Under the pieces are notes generated by a model. It was not told the DNA's origin. It was given only the letters and a program-made list of their open reading frames with translations, and did no database searches. This document shows, in pieces, positions 15,993 to 24,360 of a stretch of 42,452 bases of DNA. Within the stretch, counting starts at the first letter, position 1; each line of letters starts with the position of its first letter. The stretch covers positions 1 through 42,452 of the forward strand of contig JAUWAY010000022.1 of NCBI GenBank assembly GCA_030601845.1. The letters are read 5' to 3'. The translations under genes were made by a program, and so were the position numbers. Origin of the DNA: Phycisphaerae bacterium (lineage in GTDB: Bacteria > Planctomycetota > Phycisphaerae > Sedimentisphaerales > Anaerobacaceae).

Positions 15993-17843
15993 CTAATCAA
16001 GACTCATCGGCTCATGTTCCCTGCTGCCTCGGCGATAAATCGTAATTCCTTTACAGCCAAGCCGATAGGCCAGTTTATAGGCCTTATCGACAGCTGCGAC
16101 CGTGGCCTTTTCGCTGAAATTTATCGTCTTGCTGACTGCTGCGTCGCAGTGCTGTTGAAAAGCCGCCTGCATCCGAATATGCCATTGCGGCTTGATATTG
16201 TAGGCGCATTTGAAGATTTTACGGATTTGGGCTGGGATTTCGGGCATTTTCTGGATACTGCCGCTTTTGGCTATTTGATTTTCCAATTTTTTGCAGTAAA
16301 AACCACCCTTTTCGGCTATTTGTTTGAAAACCGGGTTTATTTGCAGCATTTTTGTGCCATCGAGTACCTGGCGGACAAACACCAGCGAGTAGGCCGGCTC
16401 AATTCCGCAGGAGCAATCGGCAATGATGCTTATCGTACCTGTCGGGGCCACGCACGTAATAGAGGCATTGCGAATCTTCCTGTTCTTTTCGGTCCGCCAG
16501 ATGCTGCTGTTCCAGTTCGGAAATGGCCCTCGCATATTGGCAAGCTCGCTGCTGGCATCGCGTGCCTTCTTATTGATAAATTCCATAATAGCAGCCCCGA
16601 ATTCGATCCCCTCTCGTGAATCGTAGGGTATCCCAAGCAGAAACAAACAGTCCGCAAAGCCCATAACGCCCAGCCCTATTTTGCGATTGGCCTGCGCCAA
16701 CCGGGCCGTGTCTATGACCGGATAATTGCACACATCAATTATATTGTCCAGAAATCGCACCGCCAATTTAACAGCATTGGCCAGGCCCGGCCAGTCTATA
16801 TCCGCTTTGCCGTTGACCGACTTTACGAATTTGGCAAGATTGATACTGCCCAGCGTGCAGGCTTCGTAAGGCAGCAGTGGCTGCTCGCCGCACGGATTGG
16901 TCGCTTCTATTCGGCCTAATGAAGGAGTCGGATTGTCACGGTTGATTCGGTCGATAAAAGCTACGCCGGGCTCGCCGGTCGTATGGGCACACTTGATAAT
17001 CATTTCCCAAACGTCGCTAACTGTGTAGAATTGCCCTGTTCGTCCAGAGCGGGGCGTTTCTTTGCCGGTTACTTTTTCTAAGTCGCCTATTGTGTAACGC
17101 CCAATATCAATCCCACGCGGCAGCAAATACCGTTGTTGAGTCCGAGGATTTTGAACTATGTGCAAAGACCCGCCCGCTGTGGCTAACTTTTTCATCCACG
17201 CATCGGTGATTTTTACGGAGATATTGAAGTTGGTAAAGGCCGTTAAGTTTTGTTTGGCGTGCATGAATTTTAGTATGTCCGGATGTTCGACGCTCATCAT
17301 ACCCATATTTGCGCCCCGGCGAAAAGCGCCTTGCTGAATTGCGTCGGTAGTCTCGGAGAAGACCCGCCAGAAACTTATTGGCCCTGATGTTGTCCCGCCG
17401 CTCGAAGCGACACGGTCGCCTGTAGGCCTTAATTTATCCAGGGAAAAACCCGTGCCGCCGCCGGCCTTTTGAATCAGGGCAGTCTGCTTAATCGTTTCAA
17501 ATATACCTTCTATACTGTCCTCAATCGGCAGCACAAAGCAGGCGCTGAGCATGCCGTTGGGACGATTGGCGTTCATCAAGGCGGGGGAGTTGGGCAGAAA
17601 TCCCAGCGAGGCCATTAAATCGTAATATCTTCTCGGCCATTTTCTGACTTCACTGCTACTGGCCCCGTATCTGGCTTCGGCCCCGGCTACCAACGACGCT
17701 ACTCTGCTGAAAAGCTGGGCCGGCGTCTCAATGCAATTGCCCTGCTCGTCCTTGATTAGGTATCGGCTTTGCAGAACGGTCAGAGCATTTGCGCTAAGCT
17801 TCGGTACCTCACCGGGCGGCGGTTCTATATTGAACTCAGCCAT
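15993..17843 (-). CDS. nrdJ: Adenosylcobalamin-dependent (class II) ribonucleotide reductase
   Basis: A 616-residue enzyme that makes deoxyribonucleotides with vitamin B12 coenzyme and needs no oxygen. Catalytic features are the NPCGEQPL finger-loop radical cysteine near residue 319 and the disulfide partners in MLSACFVLP (about 98-106) and EACTLGSINL (about 330). The substrate-binding loop is VAPTGTISIIADCSCG (about 460). The protein stops soon after the barrel (KGITIYRRGSR) and lacks the C-terminal Cys-pair tail seen in longer NrdJ forms. ATG at 17843 follows a weak leader. Two small genes lie upstream on the same strand. No cobalamin riboswitch is recognisable. Confidence 0.95.
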   Translation of the reverse strand: MAEFNIEPPPGEVPKLSANALTVLQSRYLIKDEQGNCIETPAQLFSRVASLVAGAEARYGASSSEVRKWPRRYYDLMASLGFLPNSPALMNANRPNGMLSACFVLPIEDSIEGIFETIKQTALIQKAGGGTGFSLDKLRPTGDRVASSGGTTSGPISFWRVFSETTDAIQQGAFRRGANMGMMSVEHPDILKFMHAKQNLTAFTNFNISVKITDAWMKKLATAGGSLHIVQNPRTQQRYLLPRGIDIGRYTIGDLEKVTGKETPRSGRTGQFYTVSDVWEMIIKCAHTTGEPGVAFIDRINRDNPTPSLGRIEATNPCGEQPLLPYEACTLGSINLAKFVKSVNGKADIDWPGLANAVKLAVRFLDNIIDVCNYPVIDTARLAQANRKIGLGVMGFADCLFLLGIPYDSREGIEFGAAIMEFINKKARDASSELANMRGPFPNWNSSIWRTEKNRKIRNASITCVAPTGTISIIADCSCGIEPAYSLVFVRQVLDGTKMLQINPVFKQIAEKGGFYCKKLENQIAKSGSIQKMPEIPAQIRKIFKCAYNIKPQWHIRMQAAFQQHCDAAVSKTINFSEKATVAAVDKAYKLAYRLGCKGITIYRRGSREHEPMSLD

Positions 17844-17893
17844 AAAAAAACCAACTCTAAGAAACGAAAAGCTGCGGAACTTTAATTCAATAG

Positions 17894-17928
17894 TTTTTAG
17901 CTTTTAGCTTTCGGTTTTTAGCTTCTTC
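17894..17928. repeat. Heptamer array at the end of the 60-aa gene
   Basis: TTTTTAG, CTTTTAG, CTTTCGG, TTTTTAG, CTTCTTC. The stop codon of the small upstream gene (17920-17918, minus strand TAA) lies in the fourth unit. Confidence 0.75.
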
Positions 17929-18100
17929 TAAGCCATTTGAATCGAAAGACCTCGCGAATTTTCTCGGTAAATCGGATTCCCAGACGCTGCGTGCTGGTTT
18001 TGAATTCGACTCGTTGCAAATCAGCCGCTGTTGGCTCAGGGGGCGATTTGCCGAATAACGACAGTAAAACACCCGCAAGCAAACCAAAAAATGATTTCAT
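17918..18100 (-). CDS. Small conserved-looking protein upstream of nrdJ
   Basis: I do not recognise a named family. The 60-residue product has a short hydrophobic N-terminus (SFFGLLAGVLLSLFG) that could be a membrane anchor. A conserved-looking basic amphipathic part (QRLGIRFTEKIREVFRFKW) follows. ATG at 18100 is preferred to TTG at 18115. It lies 17 nt after the 185-aa gene and 74 nt before nrdJ, so all three could be one transcript. The stop codon lies in a heptamer array, so its true length may have changed. Confidence 0.5.
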   Translation of the reverse strand: MKSFFGLLAGVLLSLFGKSPPEPTAADLQRVEFKTSTQRLGIRFTEKIREVFRFKWLRRS

Positions 18101-18117
18101 TTTTGGAGATTTCAAAT

Positions 18118-18675
18118 TCAGATTACAAATTTCAATTTCTGACTTCTGACTTCTGACTTCTGGCTTCTGAATTGATGCCTGTCTAAAATTTCCGGCCCGT
18201 AATCATAATATCTCTGCACCGCCTCGATGCCCCCTTCTGCAGTGCTATTGGTTTTATAGTTGCCCTTTAGAAGCCAGGAGCTGACCTCGTCATCGTACTC
18301 AGCAGGGTAAATCAAAGCCACCACGAATTTATCATCACTATATTTAGCCAGATGCACCTTGGCTCGACACGGTGCAGCGCTCTTGATAGCCCAATTAACG
18401 AGCTGCTTGAAATCGCGCCTGGCAGTTTCGAGGTCGCGGCAGTAGAAGAACATTCCCGCTTCAAGCTGGAAGGTTTCCGCTCTGATACCTTTTAGTTCGA
18501 GTTTGCCGTCCGGATAGGCCTTGTGGATTTTATAGACCTTGCCGTCCTTGTATTTTTCGCTTTCCAGAAGCTCAGCCACTTCTTGGGCCGTAAAGCCCAC
18601 ACCCACGTGCTCGCCGAAGTCGAAGATATATAGGCCAATGTATTTCTCAGGTTTTTGTAATTTTGGCAATTTCAT
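18118..18675 (-). CDS. Hypothetical protein (185 aa)
   Basis: I do not recognise the family. It is a soluble-looking alpha/beta protein with no signal peptide. The region GLYIFDFGEHVGVGFTAQEVAELLESEKY is followed by a charged middle and YPAEYDDEVSSW. The last 16 residues (RSQKSEVRSQKLKFVI) are encoded by a heptamer array (18137-18171) whose gene-sense units lack stop codons, so the ancestral stop was probably lost or displaced. It is first of three same-strand genes leading to nrdJ, which may suggest a shared transcript but not a shared role. Confidence 0.6.
   Translation of the reverse strand: MKLPKLQKPEKYIGLYIFDFGEHVGVGFTAQEVAELLESEKYKDGKVYKIHKAYPDGKLELKGIRAETFQLEAGMFFYCRDLETARRDFKQLVNWAIKSAAPCRAKVHLAKYSDDKFVVALIYPAEYDDEVSSWLLKGNYKTNSTAEGGIEAVQRYYDYGPEILDRHQFRSQKSEVRSQKLKFVI
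18137..18171. repeat. Heptamer array inside the 3' end of the 185-aa gene
   Basis: TTCTGAC three times, then TTCTGGC and TTCTGAA. On the plus strand TGA occurs in every frame. On the minus strand all frames are open, which extends the upstream gene. Confidence 0.85.
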
Positions 18676-18750
18676 ATTCTCATATTATAACCACGGATTA
18701 TGCGGATTGCACGGAAAAATTTAGCCATAGAGGACACAGAGAATAAGGGG

Positions 18751-18785
18751 ATTCAGAATGTAGAATTGAGAATACAGAATTAAAA
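18751..18785. repeat. Heptamer array (5 units)
   Basis: ATTCAGA, ATGTAGA, ATTGAGA, ATACAGA, ATTAAAA. Consensus ATNNAGA, close to the AGTCAGA word at 14143. It lies in the gap between the 185-aa gene and the MNT/HEPN pair, which holds no gene. Confidence 0.75.
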
Positions 18786-19009
18786 TGGGCTGTGGGTGTT
18801 GGCTTGCAGCCTTTTTCTGTTCCTATTTTCCTCGCCACGAAGACACCAGGACACCAAAAATCAGCATATTTGTTTTTTTTCTTGAGCTTTTTTATGGCCA
18901 ATATTTAAGATTTGTTCGAAAACACCCTTTGCATCTTAAAACCAAATTTGATAGAATTTTGCTTTGTAGACGTTACTGAAGGGAAATATAATTGGCACAT
19001 ACGTGTTAA

Positions 19010-19327
19010 ATGAAGACAGTAACCGACATAACGCAAAGATGTAAGAACATTCTTGCCAGTCACTATGGCCCCCAGCTTAAGGGTTTGATTCTCTATGGGT
19101 CTATGACTCGCGAGCAGGCAAGCACAGGCAGTGACATCGATTTGCTTGTTCTTTTGAGTAAGCCATTTGACTATTTTCATGAACTGCGTCAAATTGTCGA
19201 CCTGCTCTATCCGGTACAACTCGACTCGGAACAGCTCATTTCCGCCAAGCCGGCAGCTTTGGATGAGTTTGAGCAGAGGGGCTCCCAGCTTTACCGAAAT
19301 GTGAAAAGGGAAGGGCTATCTCTATGA
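19010..19327 (+). CDS. MNT-type nucleotidyltransferase antitoxin
   Basis: A 105-residue minimal nucleotidyltransferase domain. The signature GSMTREQASTGSDIDLLV (GS-x10-DxD, about residues 30-47) supplies the nucleotide-binding and metal-binding residues. In MNT/HEPN modules this protein neutralises the HEPN partner, in studied cases by adenylylating it. Its last four bases (ATGA) overlap the start of the HEPN gene, the usual arrangement. No Shine-Dalgarno is visible before ATG at 19010. Confidence 0.88.
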   Translation: MKTVTDITQRCKNILASHYGPQLKGLILYGSMTREQASTGSDIDLLVLLSKPFDYFHELRQIVDLLYPVQLDSEQLISAKPAALDEFEQRGSQLYRNVKREGLSL

Positions 19328-19710
19328 CGCACAAATTCGCCCAAGAAATAGCAGCGAACCTCCAGCGCGCTGAGGTATCTATTCGAGCCGCCAAGGAATT
19401 GATCTTGGGGGAGTATTACGATTTTGTTGCTTCACGAGCGTATTATGCGGTTTTCTATGCCGCCACAGCGCTGCTGCTTGGTGAAGAGTTAGACTTTAGC
19501 AAGCACAGCGGCGTGATAGCTTCCATACATCAGAGGTTCGTCAAAACAGGCAAACTGGACGAAAAATATGGTAAGGATTTGAACTGGCTTTTTGAATTGC
19601 GGGGCGTTGGTGACTACGGAGCTACAACCCACGTATCGCAGCAGGATGCAACAAGGGCCATTAGAGCAGCAGAAAATTTTCTGAGCGCCGCAAAATCGTT
19701 GATTCAGTAG
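19324..19710 (+). CDS. HEPN-domain toxin-like protein
   Basis: A 128-residue all-helical HEPN protein of the COG1895 type. Family marks are the ASRAYYAVFYAATALL helix (about 38-53) and the ELRGVGDYG segment (about 97-105), equivalent to the R-x-x-x-D-Y motif. HEPN proteins of such pairs are RNases or inactive RNA-binding relatives. The canonical R-x4-6-H catalytic motif is not clear, so activity is uncertain. It is translationally coupled to the MNT gene by a 4-bp overlap. Confidence 0.87.
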   Translation: MTHKFAQEIAANLQRAEVSIRAAKELILGEYYDFVASRAYYAVFYAATALLLGEELDFSKHSGVIASIHQRFVKTGKLDEKYGKDLNWLFELRGVGDYGATTHVSQQDATRAIRAAENFLSAAKSLIQ

Positions 19711-19811
19711 GCAAGCAAGTAAACCGCTGTTTATCAGTTCGGCAACCAATGTTTTTCTACAAGGCTTGGTGCATCAACAATGAGCTGTATAAAAAGCGAA
19801 AGGAACAAAGA

Positions 19812-19985
19812 ATGAAAAGGTTCTTTACCCTTGAATACTGGCAGGACGATAACTGGTTTGTCGGAAAATTGAAGGAAATTCCGGGAGTCTTCAGCCAGGG
19901 CAAAACCATAGAATAACTAAAGGAAAATATAATTGATGCGTATAATATGATGCTTCAGCTCGAAATTAAATATCAAAAATCAAGT
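19812..19985 (+). pseudogene. hicB-like antitoxin gene with in-frame stop
   Basis: ATG at 19812 follows AAAGGAA. The frame reads as a HicB-type partial RNase H fold: FTLEYWQDDNWFVGKLKEI, then PGVFSQGKTIE, and then TAA at 19914-19916. In the same frame it continues LKENIIDAYNMML, the expected next helix. A single base change (GAA to TAA) would explain the stop. No hicA is present nearby, and a heptamer array follows from 19968. It is a decayed toxin-antitoxin remnant. Confidence 0.75.
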
Positions 19986-20076
19986 AGCAAAATTGCAAAT
20001 CAAAATTTAAAAAATTTGAGCCATTTTGCACTTTTATATGTCATTTTGATTTTTGCATTTTGATGTTTAATTTTTT
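19968..20076. repeat. Facing heptamer arrays around a short spacer
   Basis: Six units at 19968-20009 (AAATATC, AAAAATC, AAGTAGC, AAAATTG, CAAATCA, AAATTTA) face five units of inverse word type at 20042-20076 (CATTTTG, ATTTTTG, CATTTTG, ATGTTTA, ATTTTTT). Only 32 nt lie between. The layout is that of the S23 cassettes without a gene. Confidence 0.7.
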
Positions 20077-20104
20077 TCGACACTATCAGCATATAAAGCA
20101 CAGA

Positions 20105-21316
20105 TTAGTTGCTAATCTTTAATCTCGCGAATTTTCGTTTGCCGACTTGCACTACCATACCTTCGGTCGGTGTAATTTGTTCATTAGGGTCGGAGATTTT
20201 ACGGCCGTCGATGGTACAACCACTCTGCTTTATGATGCGCTTACCCTCTGCCCCACTCGAGACAAGGCCACATTGGAGCAGTAGTTTGCTGGCCATAATC
20301 GGTTCAGGAGGAATTTGTATTTCCGGGATTTCGTCAGGCAGTTGACCCTGGGCGAAGACTTTGTCGAATTCAGCCGCAGCAAGCTGAGCGGTTGCCTCGT
20401 TATAGAACGCAGCAACAATTGTTTTGCCGAGCAGAACCTTTGCTTTTTTTGGATGTGTTTTTTTAGGATTGACAAGTTCTTTTATTTCATCAGTAGGCAG
20501 GTCGGTTAAAAGCGTAAAGTAATTTTCCATCATATCGTCGGAGATACTCATAATCTTGCCGAACATATCGCCCGCCTGGTCGGTTACGCCGATATAATTG
20601 CCCTTGGATTTACTCATTTTCTCTTTGCCGTCCAGGCCGACGAGAATGGGCGTGGTAATCACAATCTGCGGCTTCTGGCCATACGCCCGCTGGATGTCCC
20701 GGCCGACAAGATTGTTGAACGTCTGGTCGGTGCCGCCTAATTCGACATCGCTTTTTATCATAACCGAATCATACCCCTGCATCAGCGGATACAGAAATTC
20801 GTGAACGCCAATGGGGTCACCTTTTTTGTGCCGCAATTCGAAAGTGTCCCTCTCTAACATCCGTGCCACGGTCATATTGCCTGTCAGTTTGATAATATCA
20901 GCCAATCTCAGTTCCGACAGCCATTCGCTGTTATAGCGGACTTCGAGTTTTTTTTCAGAAGTATCTAATATTTTGCCTGCCTGCTGGAAGTATGTTTTTG
21001 CATTTTCTTCGATTTGCTGTGGCGAGAGCATCGGCCTGGTCGTATTTTGACCGGAAGGGTCGCCGATTCGCGCGGTGTAGTCGCCTATGATAAGAACTGC
21101 CTTATGGCCGAGGTCCTGGAATTGCCGCATCTTTCTAAGTACTACCGTATGCCCGAGGTGAATATCGGCGCTGGTCGGGTCCAGGCCGAGTTTGATTCGC
21201 AACTGCCTGCCCGTCTTGGCCGAGTCAGCAAGTCTTTCAGACAGTTCATCCTCCGTGAAAATCTCCACTGTCCCCCGTTTTAGTAATCGCATTTGTTCTG
21301 CAATCTTTTGTGCCAT
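20105..21316 (-). CDS. tyrS: Tyrosyl-tRNA synthetase
   Basis: A class Ic aminoacyl-tRNA synthetase of about 403 residues that charges tRNA-Tyr. The HIGH-type motif is DIHLGHTVVL (about residue 52), the KMSKS motif KEKMSKSKGN (about 235), and the C-terminal S4 RNA-binding domain (about 340-403) contains GAEGKRIIKQSG. ATG at 21316 (MAQKIAEQM) is used. The upstream extension of 30 residues resembles no TyrRS N-terminus and is rejected. No T-box leader is visible. The last codons are made of repeated GATTA/TTAGC words. Confidence 0.96.
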   Translation of the reverse strand: MAQKIAEQMRLLKRGTVEIFTEDELSERLADSAKTGRQLRIKLGLDPTSADIHLGHTVVLRKMRQFQDLGHKAVLIIGDYTARIGDPSGQNTTRPMLSPQQIEENAKTYFQQAGKILDTSEKKLEVRYNSEWLSELRLADIIKLTGNMTVARMLERDTFELRHKKGDPIGVHEFLYPLMQGYDSVMIKSDVELGGTDQTFNNLVGRDIQRAYGQKPQIVITTPILVGLDGKEKMSKSKGNYIGVTDQAGDMFGKIMSISDDMMENYFTLLTDLPTDEIKELVNPKKTHPKKAKVLLGKTIVAAFYNEATAQLAAAEFDKVFAQGQLPDEIPEIQIPPEPIMASKLLLQCGLVSSGAEGKRIIKQSGCTIDGRKISDPNEQITPTEGMVVQVGKRKFARLKISN

Positions 21317-21444
21317 AGATTTATTATAAAGGACAGGTGAACAACAAGCAACAATCAGCATTGACAGAACCACCGGAATTTCGCACAATTGTCTGCGTTT
21401 TCTCAAAACGGAATTTTATAAAAACCGCCTGAAAGGTAGTGATT

Positions 21445-22884
21445 ATGGCAGATGCACTTTTAAGCCGACGTGATTTCGTGAAAATGGCGGGTCTTGGCAC
21501 GGCATCGCTGGCCCTTCCGGGTTGCATGACCCTCTCTAAACCGCTTGCGGGCAAACGACCGCCCAATATACTGCTCATCGTCTCCGATGACCAGGGTTAC
21601 AATGACCTTGGCTGCTACGGCAGCGGTGAGGTCAAGACGCCCAACCTGGACCGGCTGGCCGATGCAGGTGTCCGGCTGACCAGCTTCTACGTTACCTGGC
21701 CGGCCTGCACACCCTCGCGAGGCGGCCTGCTCACCGGCCGGTATCCGCAGCGTAACGGCACCTACGATATGTACCGAAACTATTTGGTCAATTACGACCA
21801 CCGCTATACTCAAGACGAATATGCCGTATCGCCGGAGATGATTTTAGGGATGGACACTCGCGAGGTGCTGATACCCCGTGCGCTCAAACAGGCCGGCTAC
21901 GCCAGCGGCATCTTCGGCAAGTGGGACCTCGGGCAACTGCACCGCTTTCTTCCACTGCAGCGCGGGTTCGACGAGTTTTACGGCTTCACCAACACCGGCG
22001 TCGACTACTGGACGCACGAACGCTACGGGATACACTCAATGCGGCGTGGAGACAAGCTGACCACAGAGGACAAAGGCACCTACACCACGGACCTTTTTCG
22101 GCGCGAGACGCTGCGCTTCATAACCAGGCACAAGGACCGTCCCTTCTTCTGCTATGTACCGTTTAACGCTCCGCACGGTGGCTCCAACCTCAAGCGTCCC
22201 GGGCCGCAGGCACCGGTCGAATACATCCGCAAGCACTACGGCGAGTATGACCCGAAAGACGCCGATACCAAAAGGGCCAAACGTATGCGATATATGGCCG
22301 CTATCACCTATATGGACGAGGCCATCGGCAGGATGCTGGAGCTGCTGGACGAGCTTGGCGTCGCAGAGAACACAATCGTAATCTTTTTCTCCGACAACGG
22401 CGGCGGCAGCGCTGCAGACAACGGCCCGCTGCGCGCCAACAAAGGCGATTTGTTCGAGGGCGGAGTCCGCGTGCCAGCCATCGTGCGCTGGCCTGGTGTA
22501 ATTCCGGCCAGAACCGTCTGCAGCGAATTCCTGACCTCTATGGATATTTTCCCGATGCTCTGCAGCGCTGCAGGCATCCGCCCGCCCAAAGACGTCGTCC
22601 TCGACGGCTTTGATATGACTTCTGTCTTGGCCGGCAGGCAGAAATCACCTCGCAAAGAAATGTTCTGGCAGCGGCGCAGCGACAAGGCCGCCAGGGTAGG
22701 AAACTTTAAATGGGTCGAGTCGTCCGGCGGCTCGGGACTGTTCGACCTTTCCAATGATATCGGCGAACAAAACGACCTCTCAAAACAAAAGCCCGATGTG
22801 TTGCGAAGGGTCAAGGGGCGTTTTGCCGCGTGGAAGAGACTTATGGCCGAGGCCGAGCCGCGAAGGCCCTTCCGTGACTTTTAG
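21445..22884 (+). CDS. Arylsulfatase-type sulfatase, Tat-exported lipoprotein
   Basis: A sulfatase of about 479 residues that likely desulfates polysaccharides outside the cytoplasm. The N-terminus has a twin-arginine signal (SRRDFVKMAG, residues 7-16) ending in a lipobox-like LPGC at 24-27. The formylglycine site is CTPSRGGLLTGR, with Cys88 as the residue to be converted. Metal ligands are VSDDQG near 46 and FSDNGG near 312. The usual GKWHLG reads GKWDLG. GAAAGG lies 8 nt before ATG. GC content of a sampled stretch is about 65 percent, against about 45 percent in tyrS next door, hinting at a different origin. No maturase gene is nearby. Confidence 0.94.
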   Translation: MADALLSRRDFVKMAGLGTASLALPGCMTLSKPLAGKRPPNILLIVSDDQGYNDLGCYGSGEVKTPNLDRLADAGVRLTSFYVTWPACTPSRGGLLTGRYPQRNGTYDMYRNYLVNYDHRYTQDEYAVSPEMILGMDTREVLIPRALKQAGYASGIFGKWDLGQLHRFLPLQRGFDEFYGFTNTGVDYWTHERYGIHSMRRGDKLTTEDKGTYTTDLFRRETLRFITRHKDRPFFCYVPFNAPHGGSNLKRPGPQAPVEYIRKHYGEYDPKDADTKRAKRMRYMAAITYMDEAIGRMLELLDELGVAENTIVIFFSDNGGGSAADNGPLRANKGDLFEGGVRVPAIVRWPGVIPARTVCSEFLTSMDIFPMLCSAAGIRPPKDVVLDGFDMTSVLAGRQKSPRKEMFWQRRSDKAARVGNFKWVESSGGSGLFDLSNDIGEQNDLSKQKPDVLRRVKGRFAAWKRLMAEAEPRRPFRDF

Positions 22885-22976
22885 TCGGCCGTTACGGGAC
22901 GACTCGCTTGACCAAACAGATATTCGGACGCCGAGAGCTTTTTGAATCCCACGTAAAGTTCGTCTGGTTCCTGGAA

Positions 22977-23501
22977 TTAAGTGCTTTGTATAATTGAGCC
23001 GATTGCTTCAGCAAGCTCATCGGGCTTTTGAGAACCTATAAGCAATCGCTTGCCGTTTTTTAATACGAGCTGCACACTTTTGTTGCCGCTTACGTTATAC
23101 GCCTTGCCTCTTTTGCTCAAGCTATATCTAATGCCCCAGCCGCCGTATTCGAGGATGGGACGATACGTCCGTGCATAGTACTCGCCCAAATCTTCTGCTG
23201 TAAATTTTTTGTAGCGGAGGTGAATCGGGAAAAAACGTACATACAGACCGTCAGAGCGAACTTCCGTTTCCAGTTTCATTATTAAAAAAAGAACTGCAAC
23301 CGCCATCGGCAAAATTATCATACTGACTACTGTAAGCAAAATAATAGGTAACAGCTCATCCGTGCCTTGTTTAGAGACCGCATCTCTTAATGCAAACCCG
23401 CTGAGCACAACTACAAAAACCATCGAAAAAACAAGTGACAGACGAAGCCACAAAGGGAATCTCTGTTCTTCACGAAATATCAAATCGTTTTCTTCAACCA
23501 T
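22977..23501 (-). CDS. Two-helix membrane protein, DUF6141-like
   Basis: A 174-residue protein with two membrane segments (about 18-40 and 52-75), then a soluble C-terminal domain. The pattern RTYRPILEYGGWGIRY, then AYNVSGN and LLIGSQKPDELAEAI, matches what I recall of DUF6141, a family of unknown function. The C-terminal part resembles a bacterial PH-like fold. It is convergent with the sulfatase and 21 nt downstream of the next gene on its own strand, so likely cotranscribed with it. Confidence 0.75.
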   Translation of the reverse strand: MVEENDLIFREEQRFPLWLRLSLVFSMVFVVVLSGFALRDAVSKQGTDELLPIILLTVVSMIILPMAVAVLFLIMKLETEVRSDGLYVRFFPIHLRYKKFTAEDLGEYYARTYRPILEYGGWGIRYSLSKRGKAYNVSGNKSVQLVLKNGKRLLIGSQKPDELAEAIGSIIQST

Positions 23502-23522
23502 TACTATCCTTTCAGTGTTGTG

Positions 23523-24317
23523 CTATGGCTTACATATTTTGCAGGGCCTTTTGCCGGCACCTATTGCTTCATTTTTGCTGTTGTAACTGATGAGATTTTC
23601 CGGAGAAATTCTCTTTGCCGAGCTGCAGTCGGGCCTGTGAAATACCTTGCTGTTCTTCGAGGCAACATAGTTGTGTTTAGCAACTGCCTGCCTGCCGGGC
23701 CGCTGTGGTGGCTCCTTCGGTGTTGTTACAGAAACGGTGTCACTTGTCTTAGGCTCGGTCGGCTGGATTCCGTGTGGATTGGCTGCCAGCCAGGCGTGAA
23801 TAAACGCTTCAACCTGTTCCAGAACTAAATTCGTAACCGTCCCAGGCATACCCTGTACGGATACCACCTTCATTACCGGTCGCACTGCCCAGACGTCGGC
23901 CTTTATAGACCATGAAGAATCCTTCGCCAAATAAACTGCTCTGGCCAACGATGTTTGAATACCGAACACATACTGTTGCGAATCTTCGAGCCTGAGCATA
24001 TCTATGTAAACTCGAAGTTCTCCTGTGTTTAAAATATTACCCGCGATTCCACGGATTGTTTGGATACCTGCTTTGTTGAGTTTGTTCTTTACCTTCTCTT
24101 CGAGCTCTTTCCAGAGTAAGTCTTTGCTGTTCGGCTCTGAATCGGGTGGAACAATAATGACATACAATTGCCCTATCCCGGCCAGTTCCGGGCGTGCTCT
24201 GCCAATCAATAAAGGCCGCATATCCTCGGAAGGGGACACTTCTATCTCGCCCAGAGCGGGAACGCATAAAATTCCAGTAACGACCGCCAAAATAAGATAG
24301 TACTTTCCCATTTTCAT
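23523..24317 (-). CDS. Exported protein with C-terminal Ada-like metal-binding motif
   Basis: A 264-residue protein with a signal peptide (about 1-23, ending PALGEIE). The middle domain (about 45-180) is of unknown type. A proline-rich linker and a C-terminal segment (about 215-264) follow, with F-H-R-P-D-C near the start of the motif and C-K-I-C at the end. The motif resembles the Ada-type zinc-binding domain used in many small exported bacterial proteins. The start is supported by AGGAAGGG before ATG. The function is unknown. Confidence 0.65.
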   Translation of the reverse strand: MKMGKYYLILAVVTGILCVPALGEIEVSPSEDMRPLLIGRARPELAGIGQLYVIIVPPDSEPNSKDLLWKELEEKVKNKLNKAGIQTIRGIAGNILNTGELRVYIDMLRLEDSQQYVFGIQTSLARAVYLAKDSSWSIKADVWAVRPVMKVVSVQGMPGTVTNLVLEQVEAFIHAWLAANPHGIQPTEPKTSDTVSVTTPKEPPQRPGRQAVAKHNYVASKNSKVFHRPDCSSAKRISPENLISYNSKNEAIGAGKRPCKICKP

Positions 24318-24360
24318 AATGTCCCTTCCTTTCCGCGCACTTGCTCCGGTTTATGCAATT

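Noticed and set aside
17844-18100. Cobalamin riboswitch before nrdJ
   Set aside because: No B12-box or riboswitch-like fold could be recognised; the space holds a small gene and a heptamer array.
20105-21406. Longer N-terminus for TyrRS starting at 21406
   Set aside because: The 30 extra residues do not fit the family; ATG at 21316 matches the normal start.
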